Of a stretch of DNA of 64,000 nt, positions 1 through 9,471 are shown piece by piece. Under the pieces are notes generated by a model. That model was not told where the DNA came from. It ran no database searches and saw only the letters and a program-made list of their open reading frames with translations. Each line of letters begins with the position of its first letter. The first letter of the stretch is position 1. Made by a program: the position numbers and the translations under genes. The DNA comes from UBA6016 sp041915365 (GTDB taxonomy: Bacteria > Campylobacterota > Campylobacteria > Campylobacterales > UBA6016). The DNA is taken from contig JAYSBP010000008.1 of NCBI GenBank assembly GCA_041915365.1, positions 46,534 to 110,533 of the forward strand, in the 5' to 3' direction.

Positions 1-33
1 AGTAAAAATAACTTATCGCAGGCTTTTGTTCCA

Positions 34-2463
34 TTATTTACCTAGTTCGGCTTCTATTTTTGCTAAGTTTTGCCAAGTGCTAATCATAGAATCCGGATTT
101 AGTGATATAGATGTAATGCCTTCTCTCACAAGAAGTTCGGCTACTTCTGGGTAGTCTGAAGGTGCTTGTCCGCATATACCTACATACTTACCTGCTTTTT
201 TGCAAGCCGCAACCGCCATTTTTAGCATTCTTGCTACAGCTTCATTTCTCTCGTCAAATATATGAGCTACAAGTTCGCCATCCCTGTCTACGCCGAGCGT
301 AAGCTGTGTAAGGTCATTTGAACCTATAGAGAAGCCGTCAAAGTCTTTTAGATACTCATCGGCAAGAATTACGTTTGATGGAAGTTCGCACATTACGTAT
401 ACTTGCAGGCTGTTTTCGCCCTGAACAAGACCATTTTCTTTCATAATATTTAGAACTTTTCTACCTTCTTCAGGTGTTCTAACAAACGGTAGCATTAGTT
501 TTACATTTGTAAGACCCATTTCGTCTCTTACTTTTTTAAGTGCTTCACACTCCCAGTCATATGCAGGTCTGTAGCTCTCAGAGTAATATCTGCTCGCTCC
601 ACGGTAACCTATCATTGGGTTTTCTTCGTGCGGTTCGTACTCGCTTCCACCTATCATTCTCTTGTATTCGTTTGATTTGAAGTCCGAAGTTCTAACGATA
701 ACAGGTTTTGGATAGAAGGCTGCCGCTATCATACCGATACCTTCAGATAGTTTTTTAACGAAGAAATCTTTTGGATTTTCATATCCGCTGATTATCTCTT
801 TGATTTGCTCTTCGTCTTGAATACCCTTTTTGCCATTATACATATCCACAAGAGCCAGTGGGTGAGCTTTGATGTAGTTGTTGATTACAAACTCCATTCT
901 AGCAAGACCTACGCCGTCGTTTGGAAGTGCACTAAAGCCGAATGCTTTTGTAGGGTCACCGACGTTCATATATAGTTTTGTTTTTAGGTCAGGCAGGTTG
1001 CTCAGATCTATTTTTTCTATTTCAAATGGAAGGGAACCTTCATATACATACCCATCTTCACCCTCTGCGCAAGAAGCAGTAACCTCTTGCCCGTCTTCCA
1101 TAAGTTCTGTCGCACCTACTGCACCAACAATCGCAGGAACGCCTATTTCTCTGGCTACGATTGCAGCGTGGCAAGTTCTACCGCCTCTGTTTGTAATTAC
1201 AGCCGCAGCTTTTTTCATTGCCGGTTCCCAATCTGGGTCTGTGTTGTCGGTTACAAGCACTTCCCCTTCTTGGAATTCATTGATTCTATCAAGAGTTTCG
1301 ATGATTCTTACTTTGCCAGCGCCGATTTTGCCGCCCACGGCTCTACCGGTTACGATAAGTTTTTTATCTTCTTTTTTGGCTCTTAGGTGGTATGTTTCTA
1401 TGCTATTTGCACCTTTTTTAGCTCTTTGGCTTTGTACCGTTTCAGGTCTAGCTTGTACAACAAAAATATCACCGCTTATTCCATCTTTTGCCCACTCCAT
1501 ATCCATAGGTCTGTATTCACCAGCCTCTTCACAGTAGTGGTTTTCGATAATTACTGCATATCTTGCAAGCTCTAGTACTTCATCGTCTGTTAGAGAAAAA
1601 GAGTTGAACTCTTCTGGAGTTGTAGGGATATTATGTGTTAGGTGTTTGTGGCTGCTACCTGGAGCGGAGTAAACCATTTTAATGTGTTTGTGGCCGATTT
1701 GTCTTTTTAGAATCGGTTTTTTACCTTCGTTTAGCGTTGGCTTAAATACATAAAATTCGTCAGGATTTACTGTTCCGCCGACGACATTTTCGCCAAGACC
1801 CCAAGCAGACGTGATAAATACGGCATCTTTGAAGCCAGTCTCAGTATCTATTGAGAACATAACGCCGCTTGAACCCTTATCTGAACGCACCATTTTTTGT
1901 ACACCGACAGACAATGCAACTTGAAAATGGTCAAAGCCTCTTGAGGCTCTATAGCTTATAGCTCTATCGGTAAATAGTGAAGCGAAGCACGATTTAACGT
2001 GGTGAATAAGGCTCTGCTCACCTTGTATGTTTAGGTATGTATCTTGCTGTCCAGCAAACGATGCGTCCGGCAAGTCTTCGGCAGTTGCGGAGCTTCTTAC
2101 GGCTACGTCTGCCTCTTCCATTCCATACTCTTTTGATAGTGTGCGGTATGCCTCTACTATCTCATCTCTAAGCTCTTTAGGAAGCGGCGTTCCAAATATC
2201 ATATCTCTGATTTTTTGTGCTCTAACTCTTAGAACGTCGATATCGGTAGTGTCAACATCTTTTAATAGGTTTTTGATAGGTTCTCTTAGGTTTTCGCTAT
2301 CAAGTAGCGCCCAATAAGCATCACTCGTAATTGCAAAACCGTTTGGAACTCTAATACCTTTTGGTACTAGTAGTTGATACATCTCACCAAGACTTGCGTT
2401 TTTGCCTCCAACTAGGCTTACGTCGCTGTTTCTTAGCTCGCCGAAAAATTTAATCCACTTCAT
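34..2463 (-). CDS. ppsA: Phosphoenolpyruvate synthase (pyruvate, water dikinase)
   Basis: Converts pyruvate, ATP and water to PEP, AMP and phosphate, feeding gluconeogenesis. The product is 809 residues, the usual PpsA length. The N-terminal ATP-grasp domain begins with the SLVGGKNASLGEM segment and has VRSSATAEDLPDASFAGQQ. The swivelling phosphohistidine domain has GGRTCHAAIVAREIGVPAIVG with the phosphorylated histidine at about H432. A TIM-barrel PEP/pyruvate domain follows (IGSNDLTQLTLGVDRD, then GICGQAPSD). An open frame extends 19 codons further upstream, but the ATG at 2463 has an AGGAG nine bases before it and starts at the conserved MKWIKFF, so the shorter form is preferred. Divergent from purL. 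Function assignment is secure; its regulation is not visible. Confidence 0.95.
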   Translation of the reverse strand: MKWIKFFGELRNSDVSLVGGKNASLGEMYQLLVPKGIRVPNGFAITSDAYWALLDSENLREPIKNLLKDVDTTDIDVLRVRAQKIRDMIFGTPLPKELRDEIVEAYRTLSKEYGMEEADVAVRSSATAEDLPDASFAGQQDTYLNIQGEQSLIHHVKSCFASLFTDRAISYRASRGFDHFQVALSVGVQKMVRSDKGSSGVMFSIDTETGFKDAVFITSAWGLGENVVGGTVNPDEFYVFKPTLNEGKKPILKRQIGHKHIKMVYSAPGSSHKHLTHNIPTTPEEFNSFSLTDDEVLELARYAVIIENHYCEEAGEYRPMDMEWAKDGISGDIFVVQARPETVQSQRAKKGANSIETYHLRAKKEDKKLIVTGRAVGGKIGAGKVRIIETLDRINEFQEGEVLVTDNTDPDWEPAMKKAAAVITNRGGRTCHAAIVAREIGVPAIVGAVGATELMEDGQEVTASCAEGEDGYVYEGSLPFEIEKIDLSNLPDLKTKLYMNVGDPTKAFGFSALPNDGVGLARMEFVINNYIKAHPLALVDMYNGKKGIQDEEQIKEIISGYENPKDFFVKKLSEGIGMIAAAFYPKPVIVRTSDFKSNEYKRMIGGSEYEPHEENPMIGYRGASRYYSESYRPAYDWECEALKKVRDEMGLTNVKLMLPFVRTPEEGRKVLNIMKENGLVQGENSLQVYVMCELPSNVILADEYLKDFDGFSIGSNDLTQLTLGVDRDGELVAHIFDERNEAVARMLKMAVAACKKAGKYVGICGQAPSDYPEVAELLVREGITSISLNPDSMISTWQNLAKIEAELGK

Positions 2464-2625
2464 AAAGGCTGGTCTCCTAAAGAATAATGAAACTTGCGAA
2501 AGTTTCGTATATAGTAGCATTATTTGCTTTGATTTAGGCTAAAAACGGTTATTTTTTAGGCAATCTGCTTTTAGTCGTTTTTCTGTATTATTGCGCAAAC
2601 TTTTTTCTATTTTAAGGACTTAAAC

Positions 2626-4833
2626 TTGGAAAATCTCGAGGCGATACTCAAATCTCACAAATTAACTACAGAAGACTACGAGCACATCAAAAAAATACTA
2701 AACAGAGAACCGAATCTTGTGGAGATAGGTATATTCTCGGCTATGTGGTCAGAGCACTGCAGCTATAAATCATCAAGAGTTTATCTAAAAGGTTTTCCTA
2801 CTGAGGCGCCTTGGGTAATACAAGGCCCTGGTGAAAATGCGGGCGTCATAGATATAGGCGACGGCGATGCGGCGGTATTTAAGATGGAGAGTCACAACCA
2901 CCCAAGTTTTATAGAGCCTTTTCAAGGTGCGGCAACAGGTGTTGGTGGAATACTAAGGGACGTGTTTACGATGGGTGCTAGACCTGTTGCAAATATGAAC
3001 TCGCTTAGATTTGGAGACATAGCCGATAGAGGTGAGCAGGGCAAGCTACATAGACATCTACTAAGAGGTGTTGTTGAGGGTATATCGAGCTATGGCAATT
3101 GTATGGGTGTACCTATGCTTGCAGGAGAGACGACATTTGACGAGTGTTATGCCGGAAACAATCTTGTAAATGCGTTTACGCTTGGGCTTGTTAAGTCTGA
3201 TGAGATTTTTTATGGAAAAGCCAAAGGCATCGGCAATTCGGTCATATATGTAGGCTCTAAGACTGGCAGGGACGGTTTGGGTGGAGCCGTTATGAGTTCC
3301 GATAGTTTCGGGGCCGATGCAAAAACAAAAAGACCTACCGTGCAAGTGGGTGACCCGTTTACCGAGAAGCTACTCCTTGAGGCGTGCCTTGAAGCATTCA
3401 AAACAGGCGCTATCATCGGTATTCAGGATATGGGTGCAGCCGGACTTACAAGTTCATCTTTTGAGATGGCAAGCCGTGCCGGTAGCGGCATGGTTATGTG
3501 GATGGATAAAGTTCCGATGAGAGAAGAGGGGATGACTCCATATGAACTTATGCTTTCCGAATCGCAAGAGAGAATGCTTATTTGTGCCCATAAAGGCAGA
3601 GAAAAAGAGCTTGAGGTAATATTTGAGAAGTGGGATCTTGATTTTGCCGTAATCGGCGAGGTGACAGATACTGGCAATATGGTGCTGACATGGAACGGTG
3701 AAGTGGTGTGTGAAGTACCTGTAGCTCCTATCACGGACGAGGCGCCATGCTACACTAGACCTATTGCTGAGCCTAAATATCTAGCTGAAATAGCCAACAC
3801 AACAGTTGAAGTTTGCAAACAAGTAAGTTCGCAAGAAGCACTTGAGACCCTAATGGCCCATCAAGAGGTTGCCGATAAAAGCTTCATCTATAGTCAATAC
3901 GACTCAACGGTGCAAACAAACTCAATGACAAAAATCGGTAGAAACGATGCTGGTGTCATAAGAGTCAAAGGCTCAGATAAGGCGCTTGCCATAAGCGTTG
4001 ACTGCAATCCAAGACAGGTATATGTAAATCCTCGTCTTGGCGCATCTGCGGCCGTTATGGAAGCAGGTAGAAACGTAGCGACTACCGGCGCTAGACCTCT
4101 TGCTATTACGGATTGCCTTAACTTTGGAAACCCAGAAAATCCAGAGGTTATGTGGCAGTTTAAAGAGGCTTGCGAAGGTATCAAGGACGCTTGCCGCTCG
4201 TTACACACTCCAGTTGTCAGCGGAAACGTATCGCTTTATAATGAAACAAACAAGGTAAGCGTATTCCCAACACCTTCTATCGGCATGGTTGGGCTTCTTG
4301 ATAATGCGGACAAGCTACTTACAAATGAATTTAAAAAAGCAGGCAACAGCGTATTTCTTATCGGCGATACAATGAGCGAATTTGGCGGCTCTTTGTATAT
4401 GAAAGTGTTTGGTAATACGGTAGCCGGTAAGCACCCAGAGGTTAATCTTTCACGTGAGCTTACGCTTTGGGATATGATAATCGAGGCCAACAAAAAAGGG
4501 CTTTTTGAGAGCGCAAAAGACCTTTCAATTGGTGGTCTTGCTGTAGCCGTTGCCAAAATGTGCGTGCTTAGCGGTCTTGGATTTGATGGCAAGAGCGGTT
4601 TTGCCGACGAGAGAGATATTTTTGCAGAGAGCCTTAGTCGTGTTGTAGTTGAAGTATCAAAAGAGAAAGAAGAAGAGTTTTTGAGATTTGCCCCTTCCTA
4701 TGCGCTAAAAGTCGTTAAGATAGGCGAAGTTGCCGAGAAAGATATGAGGCTTGACGGTATAAATTTATCAAGCGAAAAACTAAAAGGACTTTATTTCGAT
4801 AGCTTCAAAAAAATTGTTGAGCAGGATTTGTAA
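2626..4833 (+). CDS. purL: Phosphoribosylformylglycinamidine synthase, large subunit (FGAM synthase II)
   Basis: ATP-dependent amidation of FGAR to FGAM in purine synthesis; in small-type PurL organisms it works with PurQ and PurS, which are not in the window. The 735 residues match the small PurL class. Near the N-terminus is FSAMWSEHCSYKSSR, and the ATP/metal-binding HNHPS motif lies at H90-S94. A second half repeats the AIR-synthase-type fold (LNFGNPENPEVMWQF, SGNVSLYNET). The start is TTG at 2626, preceded by AAGGA about seven bases upstream; no in-frame ATG fits as well. purH follows after two bases, so the two are surely co-transcribed. Confidence 0.95.
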   Translation: MENLEAILKSHKLTTEDYEHIKKILNREPNLVEIGIFSAMWSEHCSYKSSRVYLKGFPTEAPWVIQGPGENAGVIDIGDGDAAVFKMESHNHPSFIEPFQGAATGVGGILRDVFTMGARPVANMNSLRFGDIADRGEQGKLHRHLLRGVVEGISSYGNCMGVPMLAGETTFDECYAGNNLVNAFTLGLVKSDEIFYGKAKGIGNSVIYVGSKTGRDGLGGAVMSSDSFGADAKTKRPTVQVGDPFTEKLLLEACLEAFKTGAIIGIQDMGAAGLTSSSFEMASRAGSGMVMWMDKVPMREEGMTPYELMLSESQERMLICAHKGREKELEVIFEKWDLDFAVIGEVTDTGNMVLTWNGEVVCEVPVAPITDEAPCYTRPIAEPKYLAEIANTTVEVCKQVSSQEALETLMAHQEVADKSFIYSQYDSTVQTNSMTKIGRNDAGVIRVKGSDKALAISVDCNPRQVYVNPRLGASAAVMEAGRNVATTGARPLAITDCLNFGNPENPEVMWQFKEACEGIKDACRSLHTPVVSGNVSLYNETNKVSVFPTPSIGMVGLLDNADKLLTNEFKKAGNSVFLIGDTMSEFGGSLYMKVFGNTVAGKHPEVNLSRELTLWDMIIEANKKGLFESAKDLSIGGLAVAVAKMCVLSGLGFDGKSGFADERDIFAESLSRVVVEVSKEKEEEFLRFAPSYALKVVKIGEVAEKDMRLDGINLSSEKLKGLYFDSFKKIVEQDL

Positions 4834-4835
4834 TT

Positions 4836-6374
4836 ATGAGAGCGTTGATTTCGGTAAGTGATAAAAGTGGAGTAATAGAGTTTGCAAAAGAGCTAAAAGA
4901 GCTTGGCTGTAAGATAGTAAGTACTGGCGGAACTCTAAAAAGTCTTGGTGACAGCGGCATTAAAGCAAAAGATATAAGCAAGTTCACTGGATTTCCAGAG
5001 ATGTTTGACGGTAGAGTCAAGACGCTAAACCCAATGGTTCATGGCGCAATACTTCACAAGAGAAAAGATAAGGCACATAGAGAGACCGCAAAAACTTTTG
5101 GCATCAAAAGAATAGATATTGTCTGCGTAAACCTATATCCATTTAAAGCGACAATAGAAAGAACAGACGATTTTGACGAGATAATCGAAAATATAGATAT
5201 CGGTGGTCCAGCGATGGTAAGAAGTGCGGCAAAAAACTTTGAAGATGTGCTAATAGTTACGGATCCTGCTGATTATCCTCTCGTTATAGAAGCCATTAAG
5301 TGCGGCAAGGATGACCTTGAATTTAGACGAAACTTAATGATAAAAGCTTACGAGCATACGGCTGCTTATGATAGTATGATTGCAAACTATATGAACAAAA
5401 GATTTAAAGGTGGGCTTGGCGACAAACTATTTGTCTCAGGGAAAAAAGCTTTTGATACGAGATATGGTGAAAATCCACATCAAAAAGGAGCTCTATATGA
5501 GTTTGATGGTTTTTGGTCTAAAAACTTTAAAGTTCTAAAGGGTGAAGCGTCTTTTAACAATCTGACTGACTTAAATGGAGCGGTTAAGCTTGCTGCTAGC
5601 TTTGGAGATAGACCCGCTGTATCCATAATCAAACATGCAAACCCTTGCGGTTTTGCCCTTAAAGATAGCTTGCTTGAGAGTTATGTGGAAGCTCTCAAAT
5701 GTGACCCCGTGTCTGCCTATGGCGGCGTTGTGGCTGTAAATGGAACAGTTGACGGGGAACTTGCTAAAAAAATAAACGAGACGTATATCGAGGTTTTGAT
5801 AGCTCCAAAAATATCGGATGAGGCTGTAGCGGTATTTGAGGCCAAAAAGAGAATAAAGCTTTTTGAGCTTCAAGGTGGCAACGGTTATTTGCCAAAAGTA
5901 AAAGACTCAAATGATTTTAGACACGTTATGGGCGGCTTTGTGGCTCAAGACGAGGACGAAGTCAAAGATGACGAGCTCAAAAACGCAAAACTTATGACTA
6001 CAAGAAAAGCTGACGATAGAGAGCTAAAAGACATAGAAATAGCCTATAAAGTAGCTGCCCTTACAAAATCAAACTGCGTCGTATACGTAAAAGATAGTGC
6101 AATGGTGGCTATAGGTATGGGTATGACCAGCCGTGTAGACGCTGCAAAAGCGGCAATTAGAAAAGCGGAAGACCTTGGACTCGACCTTAAAGGCTCAGTA
6201 CTTGCTTCCGAAGCGTTCTTTCCTTTCCGTGATTCGATAGATGCGGCGGCAAGCGTTGGCGTATCTGCTATTGTAGAACCAGGCGGTAGTATGAGAGATG
6301 ATGAGGTTATAGCAGCCTCCAATGAGTACCAAATGGCTTTGTATTTCACCGGAGTTAGACACTTTTTACACTAG
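4836..6374 (+). CDS. purH: Bifunctional AICAR transformylase / IMP cyclohydrolase
   Basis: Catalyses the last two steps of IMP synthesis. The 512 residues carry an N-terminal MGS-like cyclohydrolase domain (about 1-190; SVSDKSGVIEFAKEL, GGTLKSLGDSG, FDGRVKTLNPMVHGAIL) and a C-terminal transformylase domain with the KHANPCG motif at K266-G272, which contains the catalytic Lys-His pair. Start ATG lies two bases after the purL stop, consistent with a purL-purH operon. Length and motifs are normal for the family and nothing looks damaged. Confidence 0.95.
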   Translation: MRALISVSDKSGVIEFAKELKELGCKIVSTGGTLKSLGDSGIKAKDISKFTGFPEMFDGRVKTLNPMVHGAILHKRKDKAHRETAKTFGIKRIDIVCVNLYPFKATIERTDDFDEIIENIDIGGPAMVRSAAKNFEDVLIVTDPADYPLVIEAIKCGKDDLEFRRNLMIKAYEHTAAYDSMIANYMNKRFKGGLGDKLFVSGKKAFDTRYGENPHQKGALYEFDGFWSKNFKVLKGEASFNNLTDLNGAVKLAASFGDRPAVSIIKHANPCGFALKDSLLESYVEALKCDPVSAYGGVVAVNGTVDGELAKKINETYIEVLIAPKISDEAVAVFEAKKRIKLFELQGGNGYLPKVKDSNDFRHVMGGFVAQDEDEVKDDELKNAKLMTTRKADDRELKDIEIAYKVAALTKSNCVVYVKDSAMVAIGMGMTSRVDAAKAAIRKAEDLGLDLKGSVLASEAFFPFRDSIDAAASVGVSAIVEPGGSMRDDEVIAASNEYQMALYFTGVRHFLH

Positions 6375-6382
6375 GGTTTTGT

Positions 6383-8536
6383 TTGTTTGATTTTAGTATT
6401 TTGTACGCCGAAGACGAGGATACGATAAGGGTTATTTTTGAGCGTATTTTACGGAAGTTTGTAAAGGGTGAGGTGTTTGTAGCCACAGACGGAGAAGAAG
6501 CTCTAGCTCTATATAAGGAACACCACCCCGATGTTATATTGACCGATATCAAGATGCCTAAAATGAGCGGTTTTGACATGGCTGAAGCTGTCAGGCAAGA
6601 CAATAAGCTTATTCCGATAATAGCCCTAAGCGCCCACAACGATGCGGAGTTTTTTCTAGAAGCTATCAAGCTTGGTGTTACGAGCTTTTTGGTCAAGCCT
6701 GTTGATGCGGATGAGCTTGTTAGAACACTTCAAAATGTCGGCGAGATTGTTAAGCTACAAAAAGAGAATAAACAAAAAACGAAAGAGCTTGAAGAGGCTT
6801 TGATACAAGCAAGACTTGCGGAAAAAGCAAAAGGTGATTTCCTCGCCGCAATGAGCCATGAGATACGAACGCCACTAAATGCAGTTTTAGGTTTTACTGA
6901 GCTTCTAAAAGACGTTGACAATAAGCTACTAAGAGATGAATACCTCTCAATTATCGAGTCAAACGGCAAAAATCTACTATATATAATTAACGACATTTTG
7001 GATTACTCAAAGATAGAGAGCGGCTCATTTGAGGTAGAGCCTCATATCTTTGAAACGCTTTTGGAATTTGAATCTGTGTCGGATTTGTTTGCTATAAAAG
7101 CCTACGAAAAAAAGATAAAGCTACTTAGCTTTGTAGATCCTCGTATGCCAAAAAAAATAGTCGGTGATTCGCTGCGGATAAGGCAGATACTCTCAAATCT
7201 AATTTCAAACGCCATTAAATTTACGCCGGAGGGGAAAAATATATTTATAAATATAGTCCCAACGGAGATTAGTGAAGGCAAAGTGAGGATTTTGTTTGAG
7301 GTAGAAGACGAAGGGATAGGAATTCCATCTGACAAGCTGGAGCGCATTTTTACCCCTTTTTCACAGGCCGATGCAGGTATTTCAAGAAAGTTTGGCGGTA
7401 CCGGACTTGGGCTTTCTATCTCTTCAAATCTAGGTTCAATGATGGGCGGCAAGCTTAGTGTAGATAGCGAAGAGGGAAAGGGTAGTAGGTTTTGGATTGA
7501 ACTTGAATTTGATATTGCCGACTCATCAATTGATGAGCTAGATAAAAAATCCATCTATATCGCAAACATTGAAAGCTGTGGAATGACTTGCGGTGTTTTT
7601 TCCAAATATATTGAGGCTTTTGGGATGGAGCTGGCCGATGAGGCGTCAAAGGCTGATATTATTGTATGCTATGAGCATATGATAGACGGTTGCGAAGAAA
7701 AAAAGAAAATACTCATAACCGCAGACCCGTTCGCATACGGTAACGATACGTTGAGGCTCCCGCTGTCGGCTACAAAGCTAAAAAAAGTTTTGCTTGAAGA
7801 GCAAGGCGGTGATTTGGAGGCAAAAAGTCATATAGATATGGCTCGTGCTGGCTCGATGGCAAAAGTGCTCGTAGCCGACGATAATAAGACAAATCAGAAG
7901 CTAATAACCGCTCTTTTTAAAAAACACGGATATGAAGCCGTAATAGCAAATGATGGAGAGGAAGCTGTGGCGTTATTTTCATCAAAACGTTATCCGCTTG
8001 TTCTTTTGGATATTCAAATGCCAAAAATGGACGGCATTGAAGCCATGAAAGTCATAAAACAAATAGAGCCGAATGCACAAGTAATAGCTCTTACTGCAAA
8101 TGCAGGGATTGGAGATAGGGAGAGATTTTTAGCCGATGGATTTGATGATTATTTGCAAAAACCGATAAACGAAAAAGAGCTATTCGGGGTCCTTGGCAGT
8201 TATTATGATAACTCCGTAAATACTTATATGGCAATGCTGGAAGATACGCTTGGGCTTGATAGGGATGAAATAAAAAGCTTGCTAGAGGATTTTGTCCTTG
8301 ATTCTACAATGGAAATAATGCCGATGAGGGATGCTATCGCTTCTGGTGATCTTGAGAGCTTGTTTGGACTAGCTCACAAAATCAAGGGTGCAGCGGCAAA
8401 TCTACGTCTTGATTCGGTCCAAAAAGTAGCCTACGATATAGAGCAAAACGCTAAAAACGGTGTAAATATGAACTATGAAGAGCTTTTGCATTTGCTTGAG
8501 AGAGAAATAATCGCCATAAACTACAAAGGGGTTTAA
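6383..8536 (+). CDS. Soluble hybrid histidine kinase (REC-HisKA-HATPase-REC-HPt)
   Basis: A cytosolic phosphorelay protein of 717 residues with no membrane segment. Domains in order: receiver 1 (about 3-122, phospho-acceptor D55 in TDIKMPKMSG); a coiled linker; HisKA with H159 in MSHEIRTPLNAVLGF; HATPase_c with the N box (ISNAIKFTPEG) and G boxes (DEGIGIP, GGTGLGLSIS); a degenerate receiver-like stretch (about 385-480); receiver 2 (about 493-610, D543 in LDIQMPKMDG); and a C-terminal HPt domain with H665 in AHKIKGAAANL. Start is TTG at 6383, nine bases after purH, with only a weak AGGG upstream. The input signal and final response regulator are unknown. It sits between purine and OsmC genes, which gives no functional clue. 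Confidence 0.88.
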   Translation: MFDFSILYAEDEDTIRVIFERILRKFVKGEVFVATDGEEALALYKEHHPDVILTDIKMPKMSGFDMAEAVRQDNKLIPIIALSAHNDAEFFLEAIKLGVTSFLVKPVDADELVRTLQNVGEIVKLQKENKQKTKELEEALIQARLAEKAKGDFLAAMSHEIRTPLNAVLGFTELLKDVDNKLLRDEYLSIIESNGKNLLYIINDILDYSKIESGSFEVEPHIFETLLEFESVSDLFAIKAYEKKIKLLSFVDPRMPKKIVGDSLRIRQILSNLISNAIKFTPEGKNIFINIVPTEISEGKVRILFEVEDEGIGIPSDKLERIFTPFSQADAGISRKFGGTGLGLSISSNLGSMMGGKLSVDSEEGKGSRFWIELEFDIADSSIDELDKKSIYIANIESCGMTCGVFSKYIEAFGMELADEASKADIIVCYEHMIDGCEEKKKILITADPFAYGNDTLRLPLSATKLKKVLLEEQGGDLEAKSHIDMARAGSMAKVLVADDNKTNQKLITALFKKHGYEAVIANDGEEAVALFSSKRYPLVLLDIQMPKMDGIEAMKVIKQIEPNAQVIALTANAGIGDRERFLADGFDDYLQKPINEKELFGVLGSYYDNSVNTYMAMLEDTLGLDRDEIKSLLEDFVLDSTMEIMPMRDAIASGDLESLFGLAHKIKGAAANLRLDSVQKVAYDIEQNAKNGVNMNYEELLHLLEREIIAINYKGV

Positions 8537-8538
8537 AA

Positions 8539-9003
8539 ATGAATGTAAAAATTACGCATACAAGCGGTAAATCTTTTAATGCCGAGGCCGCTAACGGCTC
8601 TTTCGTTATAAATCCTGTCGAGATAAGCCCGTTGGAGTATTTTGCGATAGGGCTTATATCTTGCTCCGGCGTTGACATAGTTAGCATGGCCGAGAAAAAT
8701 AATATTGCATTAAAAAGATTTGAGATGAGTGGAGAATACGCCAGAAACGATGATTTTCCAAAAAAATTCAACTCTGCGCATTTTGTTTACGACATAGCTT
8801 GTGACGCAGATGAAACAATGGTAAAAAGATGGGTTATGGCAAGCATAGAGACCTACTGTTCAACGATGAATACTGTGCGAAACTGTGTTGAGATGAGCTA
8901 TAGCATACTTCTAAATGGCGCAAAAATAGCAGATAAAGCGGCTATTGCAAAGGTGGGTAGCGAGTACCTAACGGAGGATATAGGTGGTTGTTGCAACGGC
9001 TAA
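8539..9003 (+). CDS. OsmC family protein
   Basis: Small protein (154 residues) of the OsmC/Ohr fold, whose members reduce organic hydroperoxides with a pair of cysteines. The first candidate cysteine is in GLISCSGVDIVSMAEKN and the second near TYCSTMNTVRNCVEMSY, placed as expected for the family. The extra C-terminal cysteines (GGCCNG) are unusual, and their role is unclear. ATG starts three bases after the hybrid-kinase stop, so it is likely translated from the same transcript. The general family is clear; whether it is a true peroxidase is not. Confidence 0.8.
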   Translation: MNVKITHTSGKSFNAEAANGSFVINPVEISPLEYFAIGLISCSGVDIVSMAEKNNIALKRFEMSGEYARNDDFPKKFNSAHFVYDIACDADETMVKRWVMASIETYCSTMNTVRNCVEMSYSILLNGAKIADKAAIAKVGSEYLTEDIGGCCNG

Positions 9004-9018
9004 AAGCCGCTGCGATAG

Positions 9019-9378
9019 CTACATTGCTTTATGGCTTTCAGACTCGTCTACTAGGTGCGTCCATTTTAGTTTTTTGCCACCTAGAACGTGAAAGTGTATA
9101 TAAGGAACCTCTTGTCCGCCGTCGCTTCCTATGTTTGTTATCAATCTGTACCCGCTCTTGTTAAGCCCTGTTATTTTAGTAACTTCTCTTACCGCTTTCG
9201 TCATATGCACGAGAGCTTCGCCTCCAACATCTTCAAAATCTTTTGCGAATGTTTTCGGTATTACCAAGATGTGGATAGGGGCTTTTGGATTAATGTCATG
9301 AAAGGCTAGCGTGTACTCATCTTCATATACTTTTGAGCATGGAATCTCACCGTTTAAAATTTTATGAAATACCGTCAT
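9019..9378 (-). CDS. HIT (histidine triad) family protein with altered triad
   Basis: HINT-type nucleotide-binding protein of 119 residues, acting in the cytosol on purine nucleoside phosphoramidates or similar substrates. The N-terminal part (FHKILNGEIPCSKVYEDE, HDINPKAPIHILVIPK) is typical. The triad segment reads GGQEVPYIHFHVLGG, so the first histidine of the usual H-x-H-x-H is tyrosine (codon TAT), while the middle (nucleophilic) and last histidines remain. The start chosen is the ATG at 9378, with GGAGC upstream; a longer frame begins seven codons earlier. Divergent from pheS, as in H. pylori where the HIT gene neighbours pheS. Confidence 0.9.
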   Translation of the reverse strand: MTVFHKILNGEIPCSKVYEDEYTLAFHDINPKAPIHILVIPKTFAKDFEDVGGEALVHMTKAVREVTKITGLNKSGYRLITNIGSDGGQEVPYIHFHVLGGKKLKWTHLVDESESHKAM

Positions 9379-9407
9379 TATCGAAGCTCCTTGTAACAAA
9401 ATTTGCG

Positions 9408-9420
9408 CCTATTATAATGA
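9408..9420. promoter_or_regulatory. Divergent promoter with palindromic -10 box (HIT gene / pheS)
   Basis: The 93-base gap between the HIT start (9378) and pheS start (9472) contains ATTATAAT at 9411-9418, which is its own reverse complement and therefore offers a TATAAT box to both strands. Predicted start points are about 9425 (plus) and 9404 (minus), well placed for both genes. No clear -35 is needed in this phylum. Sequence-based inference only. Confidence 0.45.
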
Positions 9421-9471
9421 ACACTGTTGTAAAATAAGCTAAACAAAGAGCATAAAATAAGGAAATATGAT

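Noticed and set aside
878..1537. 219-codon frame opposite ppsA
   Set aside because: A shadow of the ppsA frame, without domain likeness or translation signals.
2464..2520. N-terminal extension of ppsA
   Set aside because: The ATG at 2463 has a strong AGGAG and starts at the conserved sequence; the extension has no ribosome site.
8990..9018. Terminator between osmC-like and HIT genes
   Set aside because: CGGCT-AAA-AGCCG can form a five-base stem, but there is no T-run on either strand, so support is too weak.
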